Shown piece after piece: positions 8,368-16,455 of a DNA stretch of 33,158 bases (positions are counted from its first letter, which is position 1; every line of letters begins with the position of its first letter). The stretch comes from a bacterium (GTDB taxonomy: Bacteria > Auribacterota > JABMQX01): contig JAUYEE010000018.1 in NCBI GenBank assembly GCA_030691545.1, positions 1 through 33,158 on the forward strand, written 5' to 3'. The notes beneath the pieces were generated by a model. The model searched no databases. It saw only the letters and a program-made list of their open reading frames with translations, and was not told where the DNA came from. The position numbers were made by a program, and so were the translations under genes.

Positions 8368-10665
8368 TCATTCCGTCCACGCGATACGGAAAAACCGCGT
8401 CTTCGCCGCGGCGCTTACGTCCAGCCAACGTGTCCACGGTTCCTCTGCCTTGATCTCTCCGACTTTCTCCCAGACCCCGTTCACCAGGTCCAAGCACGAC
8501 CACACCGTGTATTCGTCCCCCGGCTGGCTCGTCCAAGTAAGCTCAACCTCACCTTCGCTGGTTCTGCTCATCCTCGTGATGCTTGAACGGAAATACTCGT
8601 AAGCCCCCATGTCAACCGTCAGAGAGCGGACAGCCTGACAGACCCGCGCGTTCCCTGCCAGGTCCGTCGCCTCCCACATCCAGTCGTCGGTGTACCCTGC
8701 GTCAATACAGGGCGAATCTGCCAGAAGGCGATAGTCGTTATCCTGGAAGGTCTGAACGTCGTCATCCGCCCCGTCGGGATCACTGAACAACGGGTCAGCG
8801 CATATATTTCCCTCGCCGCCCTCCGACCTGTTCTCGATGCAGGAATAGAGCGGCGCCGTCGCCCCGGACAGTTGGGGGTCGGCACCCGCTGTGTTTTGCC
8901 AGATAATGCAGTTGAGAATCGCTCCCTGGCAATCGGCGAGCCCCCCGCCGGCGGTGTTCGCGCTATTCCAGACGATGGTATTATTGATCACATCCTCGCA
9001 GTCGTACAGCCCGCCGCCGGCGCCTTGGGCGGAGTTGCCGCAGACGACATTACTGTGAATCGTCCCGCGGCAGGCGAACAATCCCGCGCCATGCAATCCC
9101 GACGTATTCTGGCAAACGGTGTTGCCCTCGATGGTCCCTTCACAATAAGCCAAGCCGCCCCCTTTTGTCGTCGCCGAGTTGCCGCTGATGACATTGCCGA
9201 GGATTTTCTCCGCACACATGTAGAGTCCGCCGCCCTCCTCGGCCGAGTTGTCCGTGATGACATTGTCGCGGACCAGCGGAGTGCAACCGAGCGCCACCTC
9301 AGCCTCGGCAACTACACCTTCCCCTCCCGCCTCGTACGGCAAGGGGCAGCGGGAGTAGGCCACTCCGCCGCCATAGGTTGCGGTGTTCCGGGAAATCGTG
9401 TTTCTCTCAATTATTTCGCACGAATATAAGCCCCCGCCACATTCGGCGGAGTTACCTTCAATTATCTTGTCGCGGATGGGCACCCAGCACAACGCCAAGC
9501 CGCCTCCGTTCTGCTCCGCCCGGTTTTCGGAGATGGTGTTGCCGAGAATGGGTCCTCCGCATCTGTAGAGCCCACCTCCGAACCCAGCCGTGTTCCCATT
9601 GATTTCGTTGTTCTCAATAGTGACATTGCCGTAACATTCAGATAATCCTCCACCACCTGCAGCGGCGGAGTTGCCACTCACAACGTTATTGCGTACGATT
9701 CCACCACAACGGGCTAATCCCCCGCCCCCTTCGCGGGCCGAGTTCAGTCTGACGGTGTTGTTCTCAATCGTTCCGTTGCAGGCAAGCAGTCCCCCGCCAT
9801 TTCCGTCGGTCGAGTTGCCCCGAATATCATTGGCTTCTATGATTCCGTCGCAGTGGGAAAGCCCTCCACCCGAAGCCGATTCTTGGGGCTCAGGGTTTGA
9901 GGCGGAATTCTCCCGTATCACGTTGTTCCGTATTTTGCCGTCGCAGTCACTGACCGCCCCGCCATTTCCGTATGTCCAGTTGTACGTTATCGTATTGTTC
10001 TGTATGGGGCCGCTACAATCCGCAAGCCCGCCGCCACCGCGGGTGCCGAGATTTCCAGAAATCGTGTTGCCATCTATCGCGCCATTGCACTGGAATAGTC
10101 CGCCGCCCCAGTCCGCTGTATTTCCCTGGATCGTGTTGTCGCGGATCGTACCATGGCAAAAGGCCAAGCCTCCGCCACCTCCTTCAGTCGTGTTGTCGCG
10201 GATGATGCTGCTGCGAATCGTCGCGTGAGTTTCTTTATCCCCTGTGCCGCCGCAGATTCCGGCCCCGTAGTAAGCGTATCCGTTGCGAATCGTGAATCCG
10301 GCCAGAGTGCACGATTCGCTCTCGTCTCCTGTGCCGGAGAAGGTGACGACGGAACCGGATTGGTTGCCGTCAATGATGGTATTGGCGACGACGGCGGAAT
10401 CCAGGGGATCGGTGCTGGTGAGGGAGATGTTCTTGCTGTGGAAGTGGATGTTTTCGAGATAGACCCCTTCCGCAACGATAACCACGTCCCCATTGGAGGC
10501 AGCATCTATCCCCTCCTGAATCGTCCTGAACGCGGTCTCCCAGGAACTCCCCTCGCCAGACATTTGCACGGAGCCATCCACGTACCAGGTTGCTGGAAGG
10601 CTGGCTGCCGTGCGGCTCATGAGCGCGACCATCGAAAGGACAACAAGGAAGGCTCGGTTGGACAT
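8368..10665 (-). CDS. Secreted right-handed beta-helix protein, cysteine on nearly every coil
   Basis: ATG at 10665 is chosen over an in-frame GTG three codons earlier because GAGGGGG lies just upstream. The 765-residue product starts with the signal peptide 'MSNRAFLVVLSMVALMSRTAAS'. One helix entry module follows ('TWYVDGSVQMSGEGSSWETA ... GDVVIVAEGVYLENIHF'), closely similar to that of the 7670 gene. About 18 coils of 23-25 residues come next, with pattern 'N.A..GGGL..C.G.I..N.I..N'. One coil carries a ~20-residue loop rich in Glu/Ala/Gly ('YEAGGEGVVAEAEVALG'). A 'SPCIDAGYTDDW' closure leads to a C-terminal 'LTW.S.PGDEYTVWSCLDLVNG.W ... FFRIAWTE' domain (from about 692). It is the tandem paralogue of the 4161-7670 gene. 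An extracellular carbohydrate- or surface-binding role is inferred only from the fold. Confidence 0.88.
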   Translation of the reverse strand: MSNRAFLVVLSMVALMSRTAASLPATWYVDGSVQMSGEGSSWETAFRTIQEGIDAASNGDVVIVAEGVYLENIHFHSKNISLTSTDPLDSAVVANTIIDGNQSGSVVTFSGTGDESESCTLAGFTIRNGYAYYGAGICGGTGDKETHATIRSSIIRDNTTEGGGGGLAFCHGTIRDNTIQGNTADWGGGLFQCNGAIDGNTISGNLGTRGGGGLADCSGPIQNNTITYNWTYGNGGAVSDCDGKIRNNVIRENSASNPEPQESASGGGLSHCDGIIEANDIRGNSTDGNGGGLLACNGTIENNTVRLNSAREGGGGLARCGGIVRNNVVSGNSAAAGGGGLSECYGNVTIENNEINGNTAGFGGGLYRCGGPILGNTISENRAEQNGGGLALCWVPIRDKIIEGNSAECGGGLYSCEIIERNTISRNTATYGGGVAYSRCPLPYEAGGEGVVAEAEVALGCTPLVRDNVITDNSAEEGGGLYMCAEKILGNVISGNSATTKGGGLAYCEGTIEGNTVCQNTSGLHGAGLFACRGTIHSNVVCGNSAQGAGGGLYDCEDVINNTIVWNSANTAGGGLADCQGAILNCIIWQNTAGADPQLSGATAPLYSCIENRSEGGEGNICADPLFSDPDGADDDVQTFQDNDYRLLADSPCIDAGYTDDWMWEATDLAGNARVCQAVRSLTVDMGAYEYFRSSITRMSRTSEGEVELTWTSQPGDEYTVWSCLDLVNGVWEKVGEIKAEEPWTRWLDVSAAAKTRFFRIAWTE

Positions 10666-10863
10666 GACGACCACCCCCTCATTGGCGGTTTGACGAATGC
10701 TGGATTATCGCATTTCCCCATATAGGAAGAACCTCATACCCTGAAGCATCGCTACCAAATCTATCACCGCCGACGTACCCAGGCAACCCCTTTTCTCGCT
10801 GACCTCCTCAGAAACTCCATCTTTCTCCAACCCCTCCGACCGCGTCCGCCGGCGTAACGGCTG

Positions 10864-10892
10864 TTGACAAAACAGCGACATTCCTGTATAAT
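10864..10892 (+). promoter_or_regulatory. Consensus sigma70 promoter with no downstream gene in reach
   Basis: TTGACA (10864-10869), a 17-bp spacer and TATAAT (10887-10892) match the consensus at every hexamer position. Transcription should start near 10899. TGACA at 10865-10869 and TGTCA at 10895-10899 form a wide dyad around it. The next coding start on this strand is rplM at 11487, which has its own promoter. Confidence 0.8.
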
Positions 10893-10898
10893 CCTGTC

Positions 10899-11178
10899 AA
10901 AAAGACGAAGCCGCGCCGGATCCGTTCATCCGGTTCGAGGACACCAAAATGCTTTCAACATGCCCGTTTCCTCGGCATCCAGTGTTATCCTTCTCGTCAT
11001 TCGATTTCCTCTTCTTCTCCTGGACTCCCCAAAGCGACCTTCCAGCGGCCCGACCTGGGCCTTTTCACCAAACCGGGAATCATACAGTATCTCCCTCCCA
11101 GAACGCATTTTACATAGAAAGCGACCCGTTCCAAAAGGCCCACAAAGGCCCAGTTTTTGACCCGTTCTTATTTTTTCA
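10899..11178 (+). ncRNA. Candidate small RNA downstream of the orphan promoter
   Basis: The predicted transcript begins near 10899. It has a 5' hairpin CCGGAT-CCGTTC-ATCCGG (10916-10933). CTGGGCCTTT (11055-11064) pairs perfectly with AAAGGCCCAG (11144-11153), which is followed at once by five T's, and a further T-rich run ends at 11178. A second copy, AAAAGGCCC (11133-11141), could pair with the same upstream arm, giving two exclusive structures. GACCCGTTC occurs twice (11123-11131, 11159-11167). No known RNA family is recognised. The 3' end is a guess, and the region could instead be a long leader of rplM. Confidence 0.35.
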
Positions 11179-11410
11179 TACGCCTGTCCACGGCATCCAT
11201 TTCCAAGCCCGAAAACAAACGCTCTCGCCGCGAGCGCGGCCTGGGGTGAACGTGTGCAACTCGGCACGCGGCCACGGGCAGGCTTGGCGAGGGGAAAATG
11301 CAAGCCTAATAGGAGCATTTCTATCGTCTCCGGGTGGACGCAAGTTCATAACGGACCGCGGTCAGTGCCTGCCCCGAAACCGGGTCATCGCGTTGTGTTG
11401 CGAAATTTTG

Positions 11411-11439
11411 TTGACAATGGGGGTCAACTTCCCTATGCT
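11411..11439 (+). promoter_or_regulatory. Promoter of rplM-rpsI
   Basis: TTGACA (11411-11416), a 17-bp spacer and TATGCT (11434-11439) form a strong sigma70-type promoter. The start would be near 11446, giving a ~41-nt leader with no obvious protein-binding fold. Confidence 0.8.
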
Positions 11440-11486
11440 AACCACTTTGCTCGCTTGTCCAGCATCACAAAAGTTGAACACACGAG

Positions 11487-11918
11487 ATGAAAACTTATTC
11501 TGCCAAACAACACGAAATCGCGCGACAATGGTACGTCGTGGACGCGAAGGATCGGATTCTCGGCCGCATGGCCACGAGAATCGCGGATGTTTTGCGGGGC
11601 AAGCATAAGCCCTGCTACACTCCCAACGTGGACACCGGCGATTTCGTTGTGGTCGTGAACGCCGAAAAGGTCACCCTCACCGGCAAGAAACCACAACAGA
11701 AGATTTATCAGAGATACTCCGGCTACCCCGGTGGGTTGAAGAAGATCAAGTTCGCGGATATGCAGAAAAAATTTCCGGAGCGCATCGTCCGGCTGGCGGT
11801 GCAGAGGATGGTCCCCAACAACCGCCTGGGTCGGAAAATGATGCAAAAGCTGAAAATCTACAGCGGGCCGAATCACCCTCACGAGGCTCAAAAGCCGGAG
11901 GCTCTATCGCTCGCCTAA
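11487..11918 (+). CDS. rplM: 50S ribosomal protein L13
   Basis: The 143-residue protein is full-length L13, an early-assembling large-subunit protein that binds 23S rRNA. Family stretches visible include '[23 protein letters not shown]', '[20 protein letters not shown]', '[37 protein letters not shown]'. The ribosome binding site is weak (only GAG before the ATG), but the sequence starts where the family starts. rpsI follows 48 nt later, the universal bacterial pairing, and both should come from the promoter at 11411. Confidence 0.97.
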   Translation: MKTYSAKQHEIARQWYVVDAKDRILGRMATRIADVLRGKHKPCYTPNVDTGDFVVVVNAEKVTLTGKKPQQKIYQRYSGYPGGLKKIKFADMQKKFPERIVRLAVQRMVPNNRLGRKMMQKLKIYSGPNHPHEAQKPEALSLA

Positions 11919-11966
11919 CGGTTGCTCCCCCCGGAGCATCTCGCAGAAGCGGAGTTGGAACACGTT

Positions 11967-12410
11967 ATGGCTGAAGAGATAAAAACTGAAGAAACAAAAA
12001 CTGAAGAGACCCAAGCGGACGAGACGAAGGTCCAGCGGGCTACCGGCAAAAGAAAAACCGCCGTGGCCGCTGTGCGTCTCGTGCAGGGAAAGGGCGAATT
12101 CGTCGTCAACGGAAAGACCCTGGAGGAGTACTTCGGCTCGGGCCCCCTTCCGCTTGTTGTCAAGCAGCCCCTCGCGGCCGTTGACCGTCTCACAAAATAC
12201 AACGTGTACGCAAACGTCACGGGAGGAGGGATTTCTGGACAGGCCGGAGCCCTGCGCCACGGCATTTCCAAGGCGCTGGTGGCACTCGAGGAAGACCTCC
12301 GACAACAGTTAAAGCGTTTGGGTTTCCTGACCCGCGACCCCCGCATGAAGGAGAGAAAGAAGTATGGCCAGCGGGGCGCCAGGGCCAGGTTCCAGTTCTC
12401 CAAGAGGTGA
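11967..12410 (+). CDS. rpsI: 30S ribosomal protein S9 with acidic N-terminal extension
   Basis: The C-terminal ~130 residues are canonical S9: 'ATGKRKTAVAAVRLVQGKGEFVVNGK', 'GGGISGQAGALRHGISKAL', and the ending 'DPRMKERKKYGQRGARARFQFSKR', whose last Arg reaches the P-site tRNA. ATG 11967 is chosen over an upstream TTG (11922) because the TTG region overlaps the space after rplM and has no binding site. About 20 residues precede the core and contain a near-duplicated KTEET unit. The protein is 147 aa against ~130 in most bacteria. The gene is second in the rplM-rpsI operon and is followed by an intrinsic terminator. Confidence 0.96.
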   Translation: MAEEIKTEETKTEETQADETKVQRATGKRKTAVAAVRLVQGKGEFVVNGKTLEEYFGSGPLPLVVKQPLAAVDRLTKYNVYANVTGGGISGQAGALRHGISKALVALEEDLRQQLKRLGFLTRDPRMKERKKYGQRGARARFQFSKR

Positions 12411-12460
12411 GGTGTTGCTGCTTTTGGATGGTTGAAAGTAAACAATCCTGAAAAGTTGAC

Positions 12461-12496
12461 GAGCAGAGGTGGCAACACTTCTGCTCTTTTCTTTTT
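12461..12496 (+). terminator. Intrinsic terminator after rpsI
   Basis: GAGCAGAGGT (12461-12470) pairs with ACTTCTGCTC (12477-12486) through a 6-nt loop, with one G-U pair. It is followed by TTTTCTTTTT. This is the clearest factor-independent terminator in the window and separates the ribosomal operon from arg genes. Confidence 0.92.
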
Positions 12497-12543
12497 GGCA
12501 AAGGTTCTTCCGGGAATGATGAGCTGCATCCGTCGCCTGAAGA

Positions 12544-12573
12544 TTGACATTACTCCCTGCAATTTCTTACAGT
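12544..12573 (+). promoter_or_regulatory. Possible promoter for the arg cluster
   Basis: TTGACA (12544-12549) is followed after 17-18 bp by TTACAG/TACAGT (12567-12573), a poor -10. Between here and argC there is a small hairpin GGGGT-ATTTA-ACCCC (12703-12717). I see no convincing ArgR box. The rest of the 327-bp gap between rpsI and argC holds only the terminator. Confidence 0.35.
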
Positions 12574-12737
12574 ACGAAAGCCGACGCCAGGCGTATCCGA
12601 GAGCTTCGCCGCCGATTCCACCTCAACCGGTGCACTTTGAATCGGGCGAAAGGTTTCAGGTAGGACTACTCGGTTTCTGGCACAAAGTTATGCCGTAACT
12701 GCGGGGTATTTAACCCCATGTATGAGTTGAACGTAAG

Positions 12738-13880
12738 ATGACACAACTGACTGAACAGAAATGGGAAACGAAAATTAACGTCGCCATCCTTGGAGCCACC
12801 GGGTACACGGGAGAGGAGGCACTTCGCATCCTTCTCAATCACCCTCATGTCCGGGTCACGCGACTGTTTTCTTTGGAGTTTGTTGGAACTCTAGTCTCCC
12901 AGGCATTTCCGCGGTTCAGCAAAAGCTCCGAACTTGTGATAGAAGAGTACAAGCCCGGCGTCTCTCTAAGGGATTGCGATGCGGTCATCGCCTGCCTGCC
13001 GCATAAAGCCTCCATGGCGATTCTCGCTCCCCTCGTGGAGACAGGGATAAAGGTCATTGACTTGAGCGCCGACTTCCGGTTCGCAAGCCGGCATACTTAC
13101 ACGGCGGCTTACGGAGTTGAGCACCAGTACCCGGAGCTTCTTGAGAAAGCGGTTTATGGGCTTCCGGAGTTGTATCGCGCCCAGTTGCGGGATTGCCCCC
13201 TCGTGGCGGCGCCTGGGTGTTACCCAACCTCCGCGATTCTCGGGGCAGCCCCTCTTTTGAAGAACCATCTCGTTCGCCCGTCCGGGATCGTCATTGACTC
13301 CAAGTCCGGCGTCACCGGTGCGGGGAGATCGCCCTCGAGCCGATGCCATTTCCCCGAGTGCAACGAGAGCGTTTCGCCTTACGGCATCGGCAAGCACCGC
13401 CACCAGCCGGAAATCGAGGAGCAGCTTTCGCGGCTGTACGCCTGCCCGCGTTCGCGCGCAAGCCTGGTGGTCGGCCAGGCGGACCCTGCGCGCTCCGTGC
13501 TGGTGCCGGCCGGAACGGCCAGGGGCGGAGAGGTGAAGGTCACGTTCGCGCCGCATCTTGTGCCGATGAGTCGCGGCATCCTCTCGACGATGTATCTCGA
13601 CCCGGATGGGGACGTTAGTCTCGAGGCGGTTCGCTCCGCCTACGAGGAAATGTATGCGGGGGAGCCTTTCGTGACGGTCCTGCCGCCCGGTTCCTATCCG
13701 GCGACCTCGGACGTGACATTCACGAATTCCTGCCACATCGGCATCACAAAGACCCGTGAAGGCAAGATCGTTGTTGCCAGCGCCATAGATAATCTTCAGA
13801 AAGGCGCCAGCGGCCAGGCGGTTCAGTGCCTGAATGTGGTGTTCGGCTTCGACGAGACGGAGGGATTGACTCAGGCATGA
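12738..13880 (+). CDS. argC: N-acetyl-gamma-glutamyl-phosphate reductase
   Basis: This 380-residue enzyme reduces N-acetylglutamyl phosphate to the semialdehyde with NADPH, the third step of arginine synthesis, in the cytoplasm. The Rossmann motif 'VAILGATGYTGEEALRIL' is near residue 15. The catalytic cysteine lies in 'VAAPGCYPTSAILG', and 'GIGKHRHQPEIEEQL' carries the conserved histidine region. 'VTGAGRSPSSRCHF' and 'FAPHLVPMSRGILSTMYL' are also family-typical. It has about 15 extra N-terminal residues before the Rossmann strand. An in-frame stop at 12723 limits upstream starts, and the binding site before ATG 12738 is weak. The stop codon overlaps the argJ start (ATGA), so the two are translationally coupled. 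Confidence 0.96.
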   Translation: MTQLTEQKWETKINVAILGATGYTGEEALRILLNHPHVRVTRLFSLEFVGTLVSQAFPRFSKSSELVIEEYKPGVSLRDCDAVIACLPHKASMAILAPLVETGIKVIDLSADFRFASRHTYTAAYGVEHQYPELLEKAVYGLPELYRAQLRDCPLVAAPGCYPTSAILGAAPLLKNHLVRPSGIVIDSKSGVTGAGRSPSSRCHFPECNESVSPYGIGKHRHQPEIEEQLSRLYACPRSRASLVVGQADPARSVLVPAGTARGGEVKVTFAPHLVPMSRGILSTMYLDPDGDVSLEAVRSAYEEMYAGEPFVTVLPPGSYPATSDVTFTNSCHIGITKTREGKIVVASAIDNLQKGASGQAVQCLNVVFGFDETEGLTQA

Positions 13881-15070
13881 AACGGATACGAGGCGGAGTC
13901 GCGGCCCCGCGGGGCTTTGTCGCGGCAGGCGTAACCTGTGGAATCAAGGCAGCCGCCAAGGATTTGGCTATCCTGGCTTCCGAGAAGCCGTGCGTCGTTG
14001 CGGGCGTTTTCACGACCAACGATGTCAAAGCCGCGCCGGTTCAGGTTACGCGGGCTCGTATTCTCCGGCACGGCACGGCGCAGGCCGTCGTCATCAACAG
14101 CGGCAACGCGAACTGCTGCACCGGCAAGCGCGGTCTGGGCGACGCCGGGCGAATGGCTGAGCTCTGCGCAAAACAGCTCGGGGTTTCGCACCAGGAGGTG
14201 CTCGTCGCCTCGACGGGTCCCATCGGGAAGTTTCTCCCTATGGCAAAGGTTGAGAAAGGGATAGCAGCCGCCGCGACAGAACTGCGCAAACGAGGCGCTG
14301 CCGACGCAGCGGAAGCCATCCTTACGACCGACACGGTAACGAAGCAGATTGCCATCACCGAGACGGTCGCCGGGACGGAAATCCGCATCGGAGCCATGGC
14401 CAAAGGAGCGGGAATGATTGAACCTAACATGGCCACAATGCTGGCATTCATCACGACCGACGCGGTCATTACTGCTGACGCTCTCCGCGCCTCCCTGAAG
14501 CACGCGGTAGATGGCTCCTTCAACCGGATCACGGTGGACGGCGACCGCAGCACGAATGACATGGTCATTGTCCTTGCCAACGGGCTTGCCGGAAACAAGG
14601 AGGTCTGGCGAGGCGACGACCTTGAACGGTTTCAGAAAGCTCTCGGGTTCGTTTGTTGCGAACTTGCGAAGATGATTGTGAGAGACGGCGAGGGGGCGAC
14701 GAAGTTCGTCCACGTAACGGTCAAGGGCGCGCCTTCGGCTCGCCAGGCGGAGGTCGCTGCGAGAGCCGTCGCGAATTCCAGCCTCGTTAAGACCGCCCTT
14801 CATGGGGCAAGCCCGAACTGGGGGCGAATCATGGCGGCTCTGGGATATTCGGGCGCGAAAATCAACCCGAATCGCGTTGACATCTATCTCGGCGGGATTA
14901 AGGTCGCTGCCCGCGGGCAGCCCGCAGATTGCGACCCCGCCCGCAGCGGGGTCGCCAAGGCGCTCAAGCGGAAAGAGATACAGGTACTCGTGGACCTGAA
15001 TTCCGGAGAATTTGAACGAACGGTCTGGACCTGCGACTTCTCCGCGGAGTACGTGGCAATCAACGTTTAG
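13877..15070 (+). CDS. argJ: Glutamate N-acetyltransferase / ornithine acetyltransferase
   Basis: ArgJ moves the acetyl group from N-acetylornithine to glutamate, closing the acetyl cycle; many family members can also use acetyl-CoA. The start is ATG 13877, overlapping the argC stop by 4 nt, which gives 397 residues, the usual size. The self-cleavage/nucleophile threonine is T187 in 'EPNMATMLAFITTDA'. 'VINSGNANCCTG', 'TVDGDRSTNDMV', 'HGASPNWGRIMAALGYSG' and the C-terminal 'VWTCDFSAEYVAINV' are family motifs. No argA is in the window, so a bifunctional enzyme would make the pathway self-sufficient; that cannot be read from sequence alone. Two perfect palindromes lie inside the gene at 14906-14955 without breaking the family alignment. 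Confidence 0.96.
   Translation: MKRIRGGVAAPRGFVAAGVTCGIKAAAKDLAILASEKPCVVAGVFTTNDVKAAPVQVTRARILRHGTAQAVVINSGNANCCTGKRGLGDAGRMAELCAKQLGVSHQEVLVASTGPIGKFLPMAKVEKGIAAAATELRKRGAADAAEAILTTDTVTKQIAITETVAGTEIRIGAMAKGAGMIEPNMATMLAFITTDAVITADALRASLKHAVDGSFNRITVDGDRSTNDMVIVLANGLAGNKEVWRGDDLERFQKALGFVCCELAKMIVRDGEGATKFVHVTVKGAPSARQAEVAARAVANSSLVKTALHGASPNWGRIMAALGYSGAKINPNRVDIYLGGIKVAARGQPADCDPARSGVAKALKRKEIQVLVDLNSGEFERTVWTCDFSAEYVAINV
14906..14955. repeat. Two perfect palindromes inside argJ
   Basis: GCTGCCCGCGGGCAGC (14906-14921) is a perfect 16-bp palindrome. GCGACCCCGC-CCGCA-GCGGGGTCGC (14931-14955) has perfect 10-bp arms and a 5-nt loop. They encode 'ARGQPADCDPARSGVA' in the ArgJ C-terminal domain. 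They resemble the REP-like hairpins of the gaps but are in frame and of the expected length, so either an old in-frame insertion or chance in GC-rich code is possible. Confidence 0.6.
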
Positions 15071-15077
15071 GTGCGAG

Positions 15078-15968
15078 ATGGAAGAATACATTCGAAAAGC
15101 TGCTGTGCTCATCGAGGCGCTGCCGTACATCCAGGCGTTCAAGGGCAAGATCGTCCTTCTGAAACTCGGCGGAAGCCTTCTTTCTAACGAAGAGCAGCTC
15201 AACGGCACGTTGAAAGACGTGGTGTTCATGCACAGCGTCGGCATTCAGCCGGTGGTGGTCCATGGCGGCGGAGCCCGCATCAGCGAGAATATGAAAAAGG
15301 CGGGTCTCGAACCCCAGTTCGTGGCCGGTTACCGCGTCACTGACGAGAAAGCGATTCGGATCGTCGAGCAGACGCTCCTCCGAGAGATTAACACGGACAT
15401 CGTTTGCCGGATCGAGGAGTTCGGAGCGAGGGCAAAAGGATGCTCAGGGAAAGACGGGAAAATGTTGCGGGTTGAGAAGCTCTGTCCGGTCGTGCGGGAG
15501 AACCCGAACACTCCGGGCAAGCCTGTTGACATCGGCTGCGTCGGCAGAATTGTCGAGGTCAACCCCGCGCCGGTGCAAGCGATTCTGACGGAAGGAAAGT
15601 TGCCCGTCATCGCAACTCTCGGTATCGGCGACGACAACCGCGTGTACAATGTCAACGCCGACGAGTCCGCCGCGAAGATTGCCGAAGCCCTGAAGGCGGA
15701 GAAGCTGGTTTTCCTGACCAATGTGCGAGGGCTTCTGCGTGACCCCAGCGACGAGGATTCGCTCCTCCCCTCGCTGGACGCGGATATTGTCGAAAGGCTT
15801 CTCCAGGAGAAGGTCATTACCGGCGGCATGCTGCCAAAGGTCCAGGCCGCACTGGAGGCGGTCAAGAACGGCGTCCACAAGACGCACATCATTGACGGGC
15901 GGCTGCCGCACTCGCTCCTCTTGGAGATTTTCACCGACAAGGGAATCGGGACGCAGATTGTCCAGTAA
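15078..15968 (+). CDS. argB: Acetylglutamate kinase
   Basis: ArgB phosphorylates N-acetylglutamate with ATP, the second step of arginine synthesis and often its feedback point. The start ATG 15078 follows AGGTG and lies 7 nt after argJ, giving 296 residues. Amino-acid-kinase motifs are 'IVLLKLGGSLL', 'PVVVHGGGARIS', 'FVAGYRVTDEKAIRIVEQ', 'VYNVNADESAAKIAEALKAE' and 'GGMLPKVQAALEAVKNGVHKTHIIDG'. The N-terminal helix 'MEEYIRKAAVLIEALPYIQAF' resembles the extra N-terminal helix of arginine-inhibited hexameric ArgB enzymes, so arginine feedback is plausible but inferred. Confidence 0.96.
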   Translation: MEEYIRKAAVLIEALPYIQAFKGKIVLLKLGGSLLSNEEQLNGTLKDVVFMHSVGIQPVVVHGGGARISENMKKAGLEPQFVAGYRVTDEKAIRIVEQTLLREINTDIVCRIEEFGARAKGCSGKDGKMLRVEKLCPVVRENPNTPGKPVDIGCVGRIVEVNPAPVQAILTEGKLPVIATLGIGDDNRVYNVNADESAAKIAEALKAEKLVFLTNVRGLLRDPSDEDSLLPSLDADIVERLLQEKVITGGMLPKVQAALEAVKNGVHKTHIIDGRLPHSLLLEIFTDKGIGTQIVQ

Positions 15969-16002
15969 CCATTAGGCGAACGTGCCGAAGTCGAGGCTGC
16001 GA

Positions 16003-16455
16003 ATGAACTGGTTTAGTGCACAGATTTCTCAGGAGAAACTCGCTGCTATCGCGAGAGAGATTGACGAGCGAATTCGCGCGCGGGAGAAGGAATTCGGCGA
16101 CGTTCAGGCAGCCGAGCGGCGGGCTATCGGCGACCTCCTCGATTACCGGCGTGCTTTCGTCGAGGATATCTCGTACGACCGTTACCTTGCCCGGAAGTTC
16201 GTGAAGATGTTCCCGGAACCGGACGCAGCCGCGGGCGAGCCACCGCCGCGCTTGCCGGTGCGGCTTTATCAGAAGGTCGTCCGGCGTCTCCTGCGCCAGC
16301 AGCTCGTTTTCAACCAGTCCATCCTCGGATTCCTCGAGGAAACGGCGGAACGCCTGTCCCAACTCGAGAAGAAGCTGGAGGAACTGAAGTCGTCGTCGCC
16401 GCCCCCAGAGAAGGAATCTCCGCCAGAGCGCACATCAGGGGGAGAAGAGACGTGA
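16003..16455 (+). CDS. Coiled-coil protein of unknown function next to a glycosyltransferase
   Basis: The product has 150 residues from ATG 16003, which has GAGG six bases upstream; a GTG at 15982 would add seven. It has no known catalytic motif, signal peptide or membrane segment. Residues ~8-60 are charged helix ('KLAAIAREIDERIRAREKEF'). Residues ~85-130 ('YQKVVRRLLRQQLVFNQSILGFLEETAERLSQLEKKLEELK') end in a heptad-like coiled coil, and the tail is Pro/Glu-rich. The 'QQ..FN..ILGFLEE' pattern recalls linker helices found beside methyltransferase and glycosyltransferase domains in surface-polysaccharide loci. The stop overlaps the start of the glycosyltransferase gene (TGATG), so the two are probably co-translated. 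Function unknown. Confidence 0.75.
   Translation: MNWFSAQISQEKLAAIAREIDERIRAREKEFGDVQAAERRAIGDLLDYRRAFVEDISYDRYLARKFVKMFPEPDAAAGEPPPRLPVRLYQKVVRRLLRQQLVFNQSILGFLEETAERLSQLEKKLEELKSSSPPPEKESPPERTSGGEET

Larger units (their letters stand above)
10666..11486. other. Long intergenic region without a supported protein gene
   Basis: This 821-bp gap separates the divergent beta-helix gene and rplM. Open frames here (up to 219 codons, one running into rplM) have no recognisable domain or ribosome binding site and look random. What can be supported is a near-ideal promoter at 10864-10892 with no gene behind it, a set of short direct and inverted repeats at 11055-11167, and the rplM promoter at 11411-11439. 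The gap contains none of the conserved cores I know for tmRNA, RNase P RNA, SRP RNA or tRNA. Confidence 0.6.

Noticed and set aside
10914..10940. GGTTCGAGG-like T-arm suggesting a tRNA after the orphan promoter
   Set aside because: No acceptor, D-arm or anticodon stem can be built around it.
10949..11608. A 219-codon frame running from the gap into rplM
   Set aside because: It overlaps rplM by 122 bases in another frame and has no domain or binding site.
13871..15244. A 457-codon minus-strand frame opposite argJ
   Set aside because: It is a long shadow frame of a GC-rich gene; argJ on the plus strand has all family motifs.
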